Assembly: GCA_002388665.1 (NCBI GenBank)
Contig: DGMY01000063.1
Coordinates: forward strand, 1 to 58,553
Length of the DNA stretch: 58,553 nt
Source of the DNA: Opitutia bacterium UBA4506
GTDB taxonomy: Bacteria; Verrucomicrobiota; Verrucomicrobiia; Opitutales; Puniceicoccaceae
Direction: 5' to 3'
The position numbers and the translations under genes are program-made. Below are positions 1 through 8,333 of this stretch, piece by piece (within the stretch, counting starts at the first letter, position 1; the number at the start of each line of letters is the position of its first letter). The notes under the pieces were generated by a model that saw only the letters and a program-made list of their open reading frames with translations, was not told the origin of the DNA and searched no databases.

Positions 1-1817
1 ATGAGGAGTTGGCTGAGGATGAATGCACTGAGCCAGAAAAAGGCGGCGTTCATGAAGCCGTATGAGTGGAGGCCGACACCGAGCATGTTCGTACCGAACC
101 AAGACCACGCGGTGACGATATTGCCGAAAATTGCGAGGACGAAGAAACCTCTGGCTTTGACGAGGGCACCCCAACGGGCGTGCAGCATGATGGCGGTCCA
201 GATGACGATGAGAAGCGCGCCATTTTCTTTGGGATCCCAGCCCCAGAATCGACCCCAGCTCTGATCGGCCCAAATCCCGCCGAGCATGGTGCCGACGAAG
301 GAGAAGAGGATGGCAAAGCAGGTGATGCCGTAGGTCATCGAGTAGATCGCTTTCTCGGTTTTGCGGTCCAGACTCGGGGTCAGTACCCCCCGAATGATGG
401 CGAAGACTCCGAGTGCGCCGGCGAGGAAGACGGCCGAGTACCCAATGGTGATGATGATGACATGGGTCGCCAGCCAGAAGTTGTGGTCGAGGACCGCTCG
501 CATCATCTCGAGAGTGTCTCCGGAAAGGCTGAGGTGGTGGGCGATGATCAGGGTGGCGAACCCAATCAATGCGGAGGTGGCACTGCCGAATCCGTTTTTG
601 AAGAATCGCTCAAAAACGATCCCGAGAAGGACCGCGCCCCAGCCGACAAAGACGGCGGAAGAATAGAGATTGGTGACCGGTGGACGACCTTGAATGTACA
701 TGCGGGCGACCAGACCCAAGGTGTGGATCAGAAAAGCTGCCAGGAGTAGGGCAAAGGCCGTCGAGTTGAGGAGTGGGCCCCAGCGCAGCCATGAGATGAG
801 TACGAGTACCAGCACCAGCACGTAGAGTACGCTGGCCCGGTAGAAGGGTGAGGCAGCGTTGAAGAGGTACTCGAAGCTGACCCGGAATTTCTCGTCTGGA
901 AACTGGGCTCGAAAGCCTTCCCGCATGTCCTGAACCGTCTGATTGAAGGATTCTACGTCGTTGGCGCGATAGGCCTCGGTGAGTCGGCCGTATTGCAGGA
1001 CCGTGGGGGAGATCTCACCGGTCTGAATGGACCGGAGGAGGCTCTCGCCGACGTTTTCCCAGTCGCTGTTATCCGGATCGCTGCCGGCAGGAGGAGGAAC
1101 GATTCGGAGGATCGCTTGCTGGGAGAGCCGGAGGTATCGGTCCGCGAAGGACATGAAACTGTCGAGAATGGTGGCGTCGTGAGGCTTCCCTTGTTGCTGA
1201 AGATTCAGCTGGATCAGGCCCGGGGCCATCATCAATTGGTAGGATTCGTACTCATCGGTCAGGCGATCGAGGTCCCCGAGAGGGTGGAAGCTGTGGAGTA
1301 GCTGGTGATAGCGGGTCAGGTTGCTGTTCAGCCGTAGTACGGATTCATCGAAACTGTCGCGTTCATCGGCATCGGTGCTTACCTGACTTTGGAGACGGGA
1401 AATTTCGGAGAAATAGGGCTGGAGATCGTTGTAGGAAAAGACCTTTCCAGCATTGTCCATGATTCCCAGCGTGTTGCGGAGCTGGGGGTGGAGAACCCGG
1501 AAGACCTTCATTTGGTCGGCAACCTCGGGGCGGGCGGCTATCTCGACAAGCCAGACGAGTGCGGGGACGGTTTGGTCTTTTACCTCGAGAGGTCCGGCGG
1601 GTTGAACGGCTTTCTGGCGCTCGCTCAGGATCAGCAAAGAATTGCGGGCCACTGAGTCGATGGGCTTGATCCGGCCCCCGATCTGGACGGGAAGTTTCCC
1701 GAATGAGTCCAAATCAAATGTGGGAGAAACCTTTTTGGGAATCCAGCCACTGGCGATATAGATGATCCCGATGATGAAGGCGGCCCAGGGGACCAATTTA
1801 CGAATGGTGAAATTCAT
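1..1817 (-). CDS. ccsA: Cytochrome c biogenesis protein CcsA, long form (3' end outside window)
   Basis: Heme handling and ligation component of system II cytochrome c maturation, acting with ResB at the outer face of the inner membrane. About 605 residues are visible and the C-terminus lies beyond base 1. Residues 7-24 form a membrane segment, followed by roughly 290 soluble residues starting with a stretch like LPVQIGGRIKPIDSVAR. From about residue 318 there are repeated membrane spans carrying the family signature WGRFWGWDPKE (about 520-530), preceded by PPVTNLYSSA and followed by histidines in LHARWG and GVGLHSYGF that fit heme ligands. The start ATG overlaps the stop of the upstream resB by four bases (ATGA), implying translational coupling. 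Typical CcsA proteins are about 300 residues, so the soluble N-terminal half is an extension; I recall similar long forms in related phyla. The family call is firm. Confidence 0.93.
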   Translation of the reverse strand, partial: MNFTIRKLVPWAAFIIGIIYIASGWIPKKVSPTFDLDSFGKLPVQIGGRIKPIDSVARNSLLILSERQKAVQPAGPLEVKDQTVPALVWLVEIAARPEVADQMKVFRVLHPQLRNTLGIMDNAGKVFSYNDLQPYFSEISRLQSQVSTDADERDSFDESVLRLNSNLTRYHQLLHSFHPLGDLDRLTDEYESYQLMMAPGLIQLNLQQQGKPHDATILDSFMSFADRYLRLSQQAILRIVPPPAGSDPDNSDWENVGESLLRSIQTGEISPTVLQYGRLTEAYRANDVESFNQTVQDMREGFRAQFPDEKFRVSFEYLFNAASPFYRASVLYVLVLVLVLISWLRWGPLLNSTAFALLLAAFLIHTLGLVARMYIQGRPPVTNLYSSAVFVGWGAVLLGIVFERFFKNGFGSATSALIGFATLIIAHHLSLSGDTLEMMRAVLDHNFWLATHVIIITIGYSAVFLAGALGVFAIIRGVLTPSLDRKTEKAIYSMTYGITCFAILFSFVGTMLGGIWADQSWGRFWGWDPKENGALLIVIWTAIMLHARWGALVKARGFFVLAIFGNIVTAWSWFGTNMLGVGLHSYGFMNAAFFWLSAFILSQLL

Positions 1818-3010
1818 GATCGGCTCTCCTTTTTGCGGGACTTGCGGATCACTCGTGAACGGGACAGTCCGAGGCCGAACTGGACAACGAGGCCGACGCC
1901 AACAAGGGCTACACTGATGTAGGGAAGTGTCCAACCGGGGTTATTGACCACTTGAAGCATCGAAGAGGTGTCTTGGTTGGCGAAAGAAGCTTGGTAGAAG
2001 GTGTTTCCACTATAGCGCAGCGGATGGTTCATGTAGATAAGGCTCTCGCGCTGAACCTCCTCATCGGGATCCGTCACGATGACTCGGCTCGAAAAATTCA
2101 TGGGAATCTCGGTGCCGGGATAGCGATCGTGGGTGAAGTCGAGAAGGGTTACCGAGAAAGGGTAGTAGGTCCGTTTGAATCGTAGCCCGATTTCGTAGGT
2201 GCGGCCGCCGATTTGAATCGTTTGGGGCGGGAATCGTCCCTCGAAAATATTCGAGATCATCCACGAGCCCAGTTCGTTCTCGCCGTCAAAGACGCGGACG
2301 ACGGCGGTGTCGGTGTTGATTTCGTTGTCCTTGAAAGTCTCCGGAGTGTATTGGGCGATGAGGCGTCGCTCTTGAACCAGGCCTCGAGTCGCCTGCAGGG
2401 GAATGTTTTCGTTGGGTCCCGTAGGGCGAATGCTGGAGTTCGGGAGATAGGCTTCGACGAACAGACGGACCGGTAAACGCTCGTCGTCAATCCAGTCGCC
2501 CGCTTCCAGGTCGTCGGAATCAATAGCGTAGACCGTTTCGAGAGTGGGATCGGTGCGGTCTATGAGGACGATCTCATTCTCCATGAAGGTTTCCGACCAA
2601 TTCTTTGTCTGCCCCTCGTCGAGCCAGAACTGCCGCTCCTCAGCGTAGAAATCGGTGATAAACTCGCTGAGAATGAGGAGAACGAGGCCCCCGTGGATGA
2701 GGAGGATCCCCGATTTTTGCCAGCTCCATCGAAACCGGTAGATTTGGGCGACCAATAGATTGATCAGCAAGAGGGGTCCCAGGAGATATCCGCCCGGCAG
2801 CGGGAGGGCAATGCGGGCAAACGGTGAATCAGAGAACGGGGGCAGCGGGTTCCAGAGTACCAGAAAGCTCTCAAAATAGCGCTTCTGCGTTTCGTGGATG
2901 CCAAAGTTGACCTGGTCCAGTGTCCCGAAGAAGACCAGGGCCATGGAAAACCCCAGCAGAACAACAGTTAGCCGGAGCGAGCAGAAGAAGAGGAGGAGCC
3001 GGCGAAACAC
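1814..3010 (-). CDS. resB: ResB/CcsB-family cytochrome c biogenesis protein
   Basis: Partner of CcsA in system II cytochrome c maturation; ResB proteins help keep the apocytochrome CXXCH cysteines and heme ready for attachment. The 398-residue protein has an N-terminal span (about 10-30), two more in the first third (about 75-115, containing GGYLLGPLLLINLLVAQIY and an ILLIHGGLVLLILSE helix), a long extracytoplasmic domain (about 120-345) and a final span near 360-385 ending in a basic tail. The segment IYMNHPLRYSGNTFYQASF near the end of the periplasmic domain is typical of ResB. It is shorter than some ResB proteins but complete. It lies 3 bp after the lipoprotein gene and overlaps ccsA by 4 bp, so the three genes look like one transcript. 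Confidence 0.9.
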   Translation of the reverse strand: MFRRLLLFFCSLRLTVVLLGFSMALVFFGTLDQVNFGIHETQKRYFESFLVLWNPLPPFSDSPFARIALPLPGGYLLGPLLLINLLVAQIYRFRWSWQKSGILLIHGGLVLLILSEFITDFYAEERQFWLDEGQTKNWSETFMENEIVLIDRTDPTLETVYAIDSDDLEAGDWIDDERLPVRLFVEAYLPNSSIRPTGPNENIPLQATRGLVQERRLIAQYTPETFKDNEINTDTAVVRVFDGENELGSWMISNIFEGRFPPQTIQIGGRTYEIGLRFKRTYYPFSVTLLDFTHDRYPGTEIPMNFSSRVIVTDPDEEVQRESLIYMNHPLRYSGNTFYQASFANQDTSSMLQVVNNPGWTLPYISVALVGVGLVVQFGLGLSRSRVIRKSRKKESRS

Positions 3011-3013
3011 GGA

Positions 3014-3733
3014 TCAAAAAGTGATGGAATTCAAAAAGTTTTGGAGATCGCCTTCCTGAGACTGAAGAATCTCCTGGCTGCCGATCATTTTGACAAACCA
3101 GGTCATTCCGTCGCGTGGGATGACGGCTCCAAGAATTCCAGGAGCATCCGGGTTTTGTGGATTGAGCAAGGAGATGCCGTAGGCGGGTTGCCCGTCGACT
3201 TCGATCGGGATGATGGTGTCGCCCATCGAATCCATGGAGGAGGGGGGCAGGCCGATCTGTCCTCTCCAGCGGTTGACGTTGGCCTCGAGCCCTCCGACGT
3301 CGCCGGGGAAGGCGGTTACAGTAATTTCAGCGATCTGATTGCCGGTTCCAATCCGGAAGTTTCCTTTGCGGATTGAGGTGGGGGCGAGTTCGTCCCACGA
3401 GGCGGGCACAGACCAGGCGGGCGTGTCGATCGCGGCCGCAGTCGACTCCATGCCGGGGAGCGTATTCATGCTGGAGGAAGGATTGACCGAGTTTTGGCTG
3501 GGTGTCGACGATGGCGCGGTTGGGGCCATCGGTGCCGCGGATGCCGGTGCGGCATGGTCGTGACCCGAATGGTCTTCACCGGGGCCGTGGTCGTGTCCGG
3601 CGTGCGGATCCAGTCCCTCCGGATGGGAGATTTGATAGATGCGAATCTCTTCGTCACCATCTCCGCAACCGCTGAGGGTCGCAATGGAAGCGACGGCGAG
3701 GATCGGGAGTAGGCGAGAGTTCAAGAGCTTCAT
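3014..3733 (-). CDS. Histidine-rich lipoprotein of the cytochrome c operon
   Basis: Predicted 239-residue lipoprotein. A start at 3733 gives a normal signal peptide (MKLLNSRLLPILAVASIA) ending in the lipobox LSGC; an in-frame upstream extension has no signal-like character and is rejected. Just after the lipidated cysteine is a run of His, Asp and Gly (DPHAGHDHGPGEDHSGHDH) that could bind copper or another metal, then an Ala/Pro/Ser linker. A folded C-terminal domain (about 125-239) contains AFPGDVGGLEANVNRWRGQI and an FVKMIG segment. No catalytic motif is recognised. It sits only 3 bp before resB, so a role in supplying metal, heme or reductant to cytochrome c assembly is plausible, but that is inference from position. 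Confidence 0.8.
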   Translation of the reverse strand: MKLLNSRLLPILAVASIATLSGCGDGDEEIRIYQISHPEGLDPHAGHDHGPGEDHSGHDHAAPASAAPMAPTAPSSTPSQNSVNPSSSMNTLPGMESTAAAIDTPAWSVPASWDELAPTSIRKGNFRIGTGNQIAEITVTAFPGDVGGLEANVNRWRGQIGLPPSSMDSMGDTIIPIEVDGQPAYGISLLNPQNPDAPGILGAVIPRDGMTWFVKMIGSQEILQSQEGDLQNFLNSITF

Positions 3734-3836
3734 TTGGGCTAGCGGTATGGAACTTTTCGTTCGATGCAATGCGGGGTGGCCGAAAATCGGGAGAAATCGA
3801 CTTCCTTCGATTGGCCGACGGCTCAATCCGTTGCGG

Positions 3837-4901
3837 TTAGGAAATTTTGGAGAGTTGGTCAGCTGCCCTGCGAATCGTATCGGCGGTCGTTTCCCAATCG
3901 ATGCACCCATCGGTGATGGATACGCCGCGTTCCAGATCGGCCAAGGGCCGTGGGAATGATTGGTTCCCTGCCTTCAAGTTGCTCTCGAGCATCGTGCCGA
4001 TAATCGCGGACTCGCCCGCCAGGCGCTGGCTAATGATTTCGTTGAAGACCTCTGGCTGGCGCTCGGGCTTTTTGCTCGAGTTCGCGTGGCTGCAATCCAC
4101 GAGAACGGCCGGGAGTAGGGATGCTTTCTCGAGGGCGGCGCGGGTCTGCGCGACGTGCTCGGCCGAGTAGTTGGCCCCGTCCGATCCCCCGCGAAGGATA
4201 ACGTGACAATTGGGGTTGCCCTTGGTCGTTACCGAGCAGGCGTGACCCTCGGGGTCGATCCCGAGAAAGGTTTGGCGTTCGCTGGCTGCCTTGATCGCGT
4301 TGACCGCAGGCTGGATCGCACCGGAAGTGGTATTCTTAAAGCCGATTGGCATCGAAAGACCCGAAGCCATTTGTCGGTGGGTCTGTGATTCGGTGGTCCG
4401 CGCCCCGATGGCCGCCCAGCTGATCAGGTCTGCGATGAACTGAGGAGTGATCGGATCGAGGAACTCGGTCGCGGTCGGGAGACCGGTGGAAAGTACCGAT
4501 AAGAGAAAGCGCCGGGCGGTGCGGAGCCCCTCCGGGAGATTGCAGGAACCATCGAGGTGAGGGTCCATGATGAGCCCCTTCCAGCCGACAGTCGTCCGCG
4601 GCTTTTCAAAGTACACCCGCATCACAATGTGAATCTGGTCCTTCACCTCTTCGGCGAGTCCGGCCAGTTTTTCGGCGTATTCAAGTCCGGCCTCCGTGTC
4701 GTGGATCGAGCAGGGGCCAACGATGGCCAGATGCCGTGGGTCATTCCCAAAGATGATCTGGTGGATGGTTTCGCGGCTGCTGCGGACGAAGTCTTGGATG
4801 CTCTCGGCGGCCGGAATCTCGTTGCACAAGCCGGCGGGCGACGGGAGAGGACCGAAGGTTTCGACGTTAACGTCGGTGGTTTGGTGCGGATGAATCTGCA
4901 T
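3837..4901 (-). CDS. aroF: 3-deoxy-7-phosphoheptulonate (DAHP) synthase, class I
   Basis: Condenses phosphoenolpyruvate and erythrose 4-phosphate, the first step of the shikimate pathway to aromatic amino acids. The start at 4901 gives 354 residues, the usual length for the AroF/G/H type; a longer reading frame upstream has no matching sequence. Visible family motifs, in order: AIVGPCSIHD, MRVYFEKPRTTVGWKG, DPHLDGSCN, TATEFLDPI, AAIGARTTESQTHR, PIGFKNTTSG, VILRGG and VDCSHANSSK. Metal and PEP ligands therefore look intact. A G-rich stretch precedes the start, one of the few possible ribosome-binding signals in the window. It is divergent from the small gene at 5176. The symbol is generic: I cannot tell AroF, AroG and AroH apart, or predict feedback specificity. 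Confidence 0.93.
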   Translation of the reverse strand: MQIHPHQTTDVNVETFGPLPSPAGLCNEIPAAESIQDFVRSSRETIHQIIFGNDPRHLAIVGPCSIHDTEAGLEYAEKLAGLAEEVKDQIHIVMRVYFEKPRTTVGWKGLIMDPHLDGSCNLPEGLRTARRFLLSVLSTGLPTATEFLDPITPQFIADLISWAAIGARTTESQTHRQMASGLSMPIGFKNTTSGAIQPAVNAIKAASERQTFLGIDPEGHACSVTTKGNPNCHVILRGGSDGANYSAEHVAQTRAALEKASLLPAVLVDCSHANSSKKPERQPEVFNEIISQRLAGESAIIGTMLESNLKAGNQSFPRPLADLERGVSITDGCIDWETTADTIRRAADQLSKIS

Positions 4902-5175
4902 TGTGAGAAAACCCCCAGACTCGCCTGAGAGCCCCGTGGGGTCAAGGCAAAGTGGTATATTCGGGGAGGGCGGGCGCGAATGATTCGGGATCGTGACCGG
5001 AGGGGGAGCGGTATTGTGCTCTCCCACACGAATCCAAATCGAAAAGGGAGATGGCACCCCCGGGTGGCACGTTCGGGATTCCGCAAGGGCCGGACGGTTT
5101 GCGGACGACGTCAGCAGATCACCTCGAGTTCGTCATTGGCCAGCTGACGATTTCATAATAGGGTGGGTCTCCATT

Positions 5176-5442
5176 ATGAGTGAGGATCTATTTTCGAAAG
5201 AAGACCGGGAGAGTTTGATTCAATGGATTGAAAACCGGGGAGGCAATCGGCAGCAGGCGGAATTTGCAGCGCGGCAGATGATGAAGCGGGCCGCTATTAT
5301 GGCGGAGAAAGAGGGCGTGGCTCCCATCGAAGCAATGGGCCGGTTGCTCACCAAAGTAGCGGAAGCGGAGCGGGTGTTTTCAGAGAACTCCGGAATGGAT
5401 TTCACTGAAAATATGGGGAATTTACCAAAGAATCGCCCTTGA
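5176..5442 (+). CDS. Small hypothetical protein, 88 residues
   Basis: An 88-residue acidic/basic, largely helical soluble protein (MSEDLFSKEDRESLIQWIEN at the start) with no signal peptide, no membrane span and no cysteine or obvious active site. The start at 5176 was chosen because upstream codons in the same frame look non-coding and lie in the divergent promoter region of the DAHP synthase gene. A Gly/Asn kink near residue 23 separates an N-terminal helix from a longer helical region with Ala/Met-rich faces, suggesting a small helical bundle or protein-binding module. It ends about 108 bp before the HU gene. I do not recognise a family. Confidence 0.6.
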   Translation: MSEDLFSKEDRESLIQWIENRGGNRQQAEFAARQMMKRAAIMAEKEGVAPIEAMGRLLTKVAEAERVFSENSGMDFTENMGNLPKNRP

Positions 5443-5550
5443 GAGTGCTAAAATAGGGGGGTTGAGCTCTTTTCCCTGTTGACTCACGGAAATCAAACCT
5501 CCTTTCTTGGCTTCGAACTATCCAACCTCAAAAGACTATTATAAGAGACT

Positions 5551-5865
5551 ATGAACAAAGCTGAACTCGTTGAACAAATCCAAGCTAATCTCGGAGGTGA
5601 TACTTCCAAAGCCGCTGCAGAGCGCTCTTTGAATGCCGTCCTCGACGCAGTCAAAGCCAGCATCAAAAAAGCTGGTAAGGAAGTTAAGCTCACAGGTACT
5701 GCCAACAAAGCAGACGCTGTCCAGTTGATTGGATTCGGTACTTTTTCCGTTGTCCGCCGTGACGCTCGCGCCGGCCACAACCCTGCTACCGGTGAATCCA
5801 TCAAGATCAAGGCTGCCAAGAACGTTAAGTTCAAGCCTGGTGCAGGTCTTAAGGAACTTCTCTAA
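5551..5865 (+). CDS. hup: HU-family nucleoid DNA-binding protein with an internal insertion
   Basis: Histone-like protein that binds and bends DNA as a dimer and organises the nucleoid. The N-terminal helices (MNKAELVEQIQANLGG, then AAERSLNAVLDAV) and the DNA-arm motif with the proline that intercalates (AGHNPATGE) are clear, followed by KAAKNVKFKPGAGLKELL. It has 104 residues against about 90 for HU. The extra 12 lie at about 46-57, between the end of helix 2 and the strand VQLIGFGTF, and begin with VKLTG, which resembles the following VQLIG and so could be a partial duplication. No Shine-Dalgarno sequence precedes the ATG, only an A/T-rich leader. A strong terminator follows, so it is probably a single-gene transcript. 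HU and IHF subunits are related; the call to HU rests on overall similarity. Confidence 0.93.
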   Translation: MNKAELVEQIQANLGGDTSKAAAERSLNAVLDAVKASIKKAGKEVKLTGTANKADAVQLIGFGTFSVVRRDARAGHNPATGESIKIKAAKNVKFKPGAGLKELL

Positions 5866-5889
5866 TCATTTAGTAGAGTCAAATTTAGA

Positions 5890-5920
5890 AGCCCGCTGGT
5901 TTGTTCCAGCGGGCTTTTTT
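5890..5920 (+). terminator. Rho-independent terminator after the HU gene
   Basis: A perfect 10-bp inverted repeat (AGCCCGCTGG / CCAGCGGGCT, 5890-5899 and 5906-5915) with a 6-base loop runs straight into T residues. It lies 25 bp after the HU stop codon. The galactokinase frame stays open back through it to 5901, but translation from there would read terminator sequence, which supports the later start at 5958. Confidence 0.92.
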
Positions 5921-5957
5921 CTTGCTCAGATTCGAGGACGGCGGGATTGTTTCCCCA

Positions 5958-7112
5958 ATGTCTTCAGCAGTAGAAACAGCGTTTGAACAACAATTTGGGC
6001 GACCCCCTGTATTCGTTTCCAAGGCACCGGGCCGAATCGAATTCATCGGAAATCATACGGACTACAACGGCGGAGAAGTTCTCGGCGCTGCAGTCGATCG
6101 GTTTCTTCGGGTAGCGGTGGCCCCGCGAGAGGACTCGAAGGTACAATTTGCTTCAGAGGGCAACCCGGAGGTGGTGGCGTTTGCAGACGCCCAGTCCGCT
6201 CTCGACCGAGCGAGTGGTTGGGTAAAATATCCTTTGGGTGTGCTGGCTTTGCTGGCACGGGAAGGCATTCAGCCACAGGACGGGTTCGATTTTTTTGTCA
6301 CCAGCGAGATTCCCGCCGGGGCCGGTTTGAGCAGTAGTGCGGCTTTTGAGCTGGCTTCCTCCATCGCTTTCGAGGCGTTGGCGGGCAAGGAGCTCGATCG
6401 TTTGGAGCGAGTCCGCCTGTGCCGCCGGGCCGAGAACGAGGTTGTGGGAGTTCCCTGCGGAATTCTCGACCAGGGAGTGTCCGGGTTCGGTGAGGCCGGG
6501 CGACTGGTTCATATCGATTGTTCCTCCGAAACGATCGAAACAGTGGAGGGCCCGGAGCATACGCGGTTGTGGATCTTTGAGTCGGGAAAGAAGCATAACT
6601 TGGTCGACTCCATGTACGCCGAAAGAAATCGGGAGTGCTGCGAAGCGTTCGATCTCCTGAAGAAGCGGTACCAGCGGATTCAGTTCCTCGTGGATGTCAC
6701 CCCTGAAGAGTTGATGGCCGCGCAGGGTGATTTGCCCGAAAAGGTCTTCCTGCGGGCGCGCCACATCATTGAGGAGCATCTTCGGGTCCAGGAAAGCGTA
6801 CGCCTTTTGGCGAAAGGAGACTTGAAGGGAGTAGGGGAGTTGCTTTGCGCCTCCCACTGGAGTTCCTCTCGCTATTTTGAGAACAGTATCGAAGAACTGG
6901 ATACGTTGGTTGAATTGCTATCGGCCTCCAATGGGGTCTATGGCGCCCGTTTGACCGGTGGAGGATTTGGAGGCGCGGTGATGGCCCTGTGTACAGAGAG
7001 CTTCTCTGACGAGGATGCGAAAGCCGTCGCCGATCAATACGCGGCCAAGTACGACCACGACCCAAGGTTCAGGGGTATGGCCATCGCCGAAGGTGCCGGG
7101 AGGGTTCTCTGA
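5958..7112 (+). CDS. galK: Galactokinase (GHMP kinase family)
   Basis: Phosphorylates galactose to galactose 1-phosphate with ATP, the entry of the Leloir pathway. The start at 5958 gives 384 residues and places the first codon after the HU terminator. All three GHMP motifs are present: the galactokinase signature GRIEFIGNHTDYNGG near residue 28, the phosphate-binding loop IPAGAGLSSSAAFE near residue 120, and GARLTGGGFGGAVMAL near the C-terminus. CGILDQGVSGFG carries the Asp expected to act on the substrate hydroxyl. The signature has IEFIGN where most have VNLIGE, so activity on another sugar is possible. Its stop overlaps the next start (TGATG), coupling it to the dehydrogenase. No galT is visible; galE lies 6 kb away on the other strand. 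Confidence 0.87.
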   Translation: MSSAVETAFEQQFGRPPVFVSKAPGRIEFIGNHTDYNGGEVLGAAVDRFLRVAVAPREDSKVQFASEGNPEVVAFADAQSALDRASGWVKYPLGVLALLAREGIQPQDGFDFFVTSEIPAGAGLSSSAAFELASSIAFEALAGKELDRLERVRLCRRAENEVVGVPCGILDQGVSGFGEAGRLVHIDCSSETIETVEGPEHTRLWIFESGKKHNLVDSMYAERNRECCEAFDLLKKRYQRIQFLVDVTPEELMAAQGDLPEKVFLRARHIIEEHLRVQESVRLLAKGDLKGVGELLCASHWSSSRYFENSIEELDTLVELLSASNGVYGARLTGGGFGGAVMALCTESFSDEDAKAVADQYAAKYDHDPRFRGMAIAEGAGRVL

Positions 7113-8152
7113 TGAGTAGCCAGCCTTTGCGTGTTGGGGTTGTGGGAGCAGGTGGTAATAGCCGGCTTCGCCATATTCCGGGTTTTCGCCAAATAGAGAA
7201 TGTAGAGATTGCGGGTGTGGCCAATCGCTCCCGTGAATCTGGCGAGGCTGCTGCCAGGGAATTTGGTATCCCAAAGGTTTTTGACGACTGGCAGGCGCTC
7301 GTGGCCGACCCGGATATCGATGCAGTCTGCATCGGTACGTGGCCCAACATGCATTGCGATGTCACCGTGGCGGCGTTGGAGGCGGGTAAGCATGTTCTCT
7401 GTGAGGCGCGCATGGCCAGGGACTTGCGCGAAGCCCGGCGAATGATGGCCGCCGCAGAGAAGCATCCCGAGCTCGTCGCACAGATTGTCCCGTCCCCATT
7501 CACCTTGGGTGTGGATGACTGGATCGCGGATTTGCTCGTCGACGAGGTTCTCGGAGATCTCCTCGAGCTGCGGGTACGGTTTTTGAATGGGAGCCTGCGG
7601 GATGCCGATGCGCCGATGAATTGGCGTATCAACGACGAGCTGAGCGGGAAGAATGCGATGGTGATGGGGATCTTGCACGAAGCCATTTTGCGCTGGCTCA
7701 AGTTGCCCGACCTTCAGTTGCTCGCCACCGCGGGATTTGGGAGCGGAGCCCGTCCGCTCGAAGACGGGGCATACCAGGATACCTCGATCCCCGAGAGTTT
7801 GCAGATCGTGGGCCACCCTTCCGCCGGTCCGCGCCTGCTGTACGATCTCAGCCAGCTCTATTCGGGCCCCAGCGAGAATTCGATCCGGATTTGTGGCGCA
7901 CTGGGATCGATCGAGATTGATTTGGTGACGAAGAAAGTCACATTGGCGATCGATGGAAAGGAGCCGGAAGTGCGTGAGATCGAGGACGCATGGGACGTTG
8001 AGGGGGAGTTCGTTCGTTCGATTCGTAATGGTGATCCGGTGACAAAAACCTCATTTGCAGACGGCCTGGAATACATGGCTTTCACCGAGGCGGTTTGGAG
8101 GTCCTGGACCAGTGGGTCGCCCGCTGCCGTTTCCATCGAAGAGCAAGACTGA
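7112..8152 (+). CDS. Gfo/Idh/MocA family NAD(P)-dependent oxidoreductase
   Basis: Predicted sugar or sugar-alcohol dehydrogenase of 346 residues. The N-terminal Rossmann fold begins with VGVVGAGGNSRLRHIPGF, continues with the ALVADPDIDAVCIGTWPNMH region where substrate enters, and has HVLCEARMA where most members have EKP, so the usual lysine of the EKP motif is replaced by arginine. The C-terminal half is the alpha/beta domain that binds substrate and forms dimers. Its start overlaps the galactokinase stop by one base, implying coupled translation and a shared substrate, perhaps galactose or a galactoside. The exact reaction cannot be read from the sequence. The next gene is 181 bp downstream with its own leader. 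Confidence 0.85.
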   Translation: MSSQPLRVGVVGAGGNSRLRHIPGFRQIENVEIAGVANRSRESGEAAAREFGIPKVFDDWQALVADPDIDAVCIGTWPNMHCDVTVAALEAGKHVLCEARMARDLREARRMMAAAEKHPELVAQIVPSPFTLGVDDWIADLLVDEVLGDLLELRVRFLNGSLRDADAPMNWRINDELSGKNAMVMGILHEAILRWLKLPDLQLLATAGFGSGARPLEDGAYQDTSIPESLQIVGHPSAGPRLLYDLSQLYSGPSENSIRICGALGSIEIDLVTKKVTLAIDGKEPEVREIEDAWDVEGEFVRSIRNGDPVTKTSFADGLEYMAFTEAVWRSWTSGSPAAVSIEEQD

Positions 8153-8333
8153 CACGGCTCGCGCAAGCAGGCCTCTTATTTGGTCCGCTTATAACCACTA
8201 TTAGTACCTCCCTTTCCTAGCTTCTAGTAGGGAGAGAGGGCAATCTCGTGGCGCTAGGAGCGGCTGAGGCGAGCTCTGCGCGCTCCGAATTTTCTTTCCG
8301 TCATACCCCTCTATTGATTATTTTCATGGAGGT

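Noticed and set aside
3734..3910. 59-codon N-terminal extension of the histidine-rich lipoprotein
   Set aside because: It would bury the lipobox signal peptide and overlap the end of the DAHP synthase gene.
4902..5057. 52-codon N-terminal extension of DAHP synthase
   Set aside because: Not conserved in type and rich in Pro/Ser; the 354-residue form matches the family.
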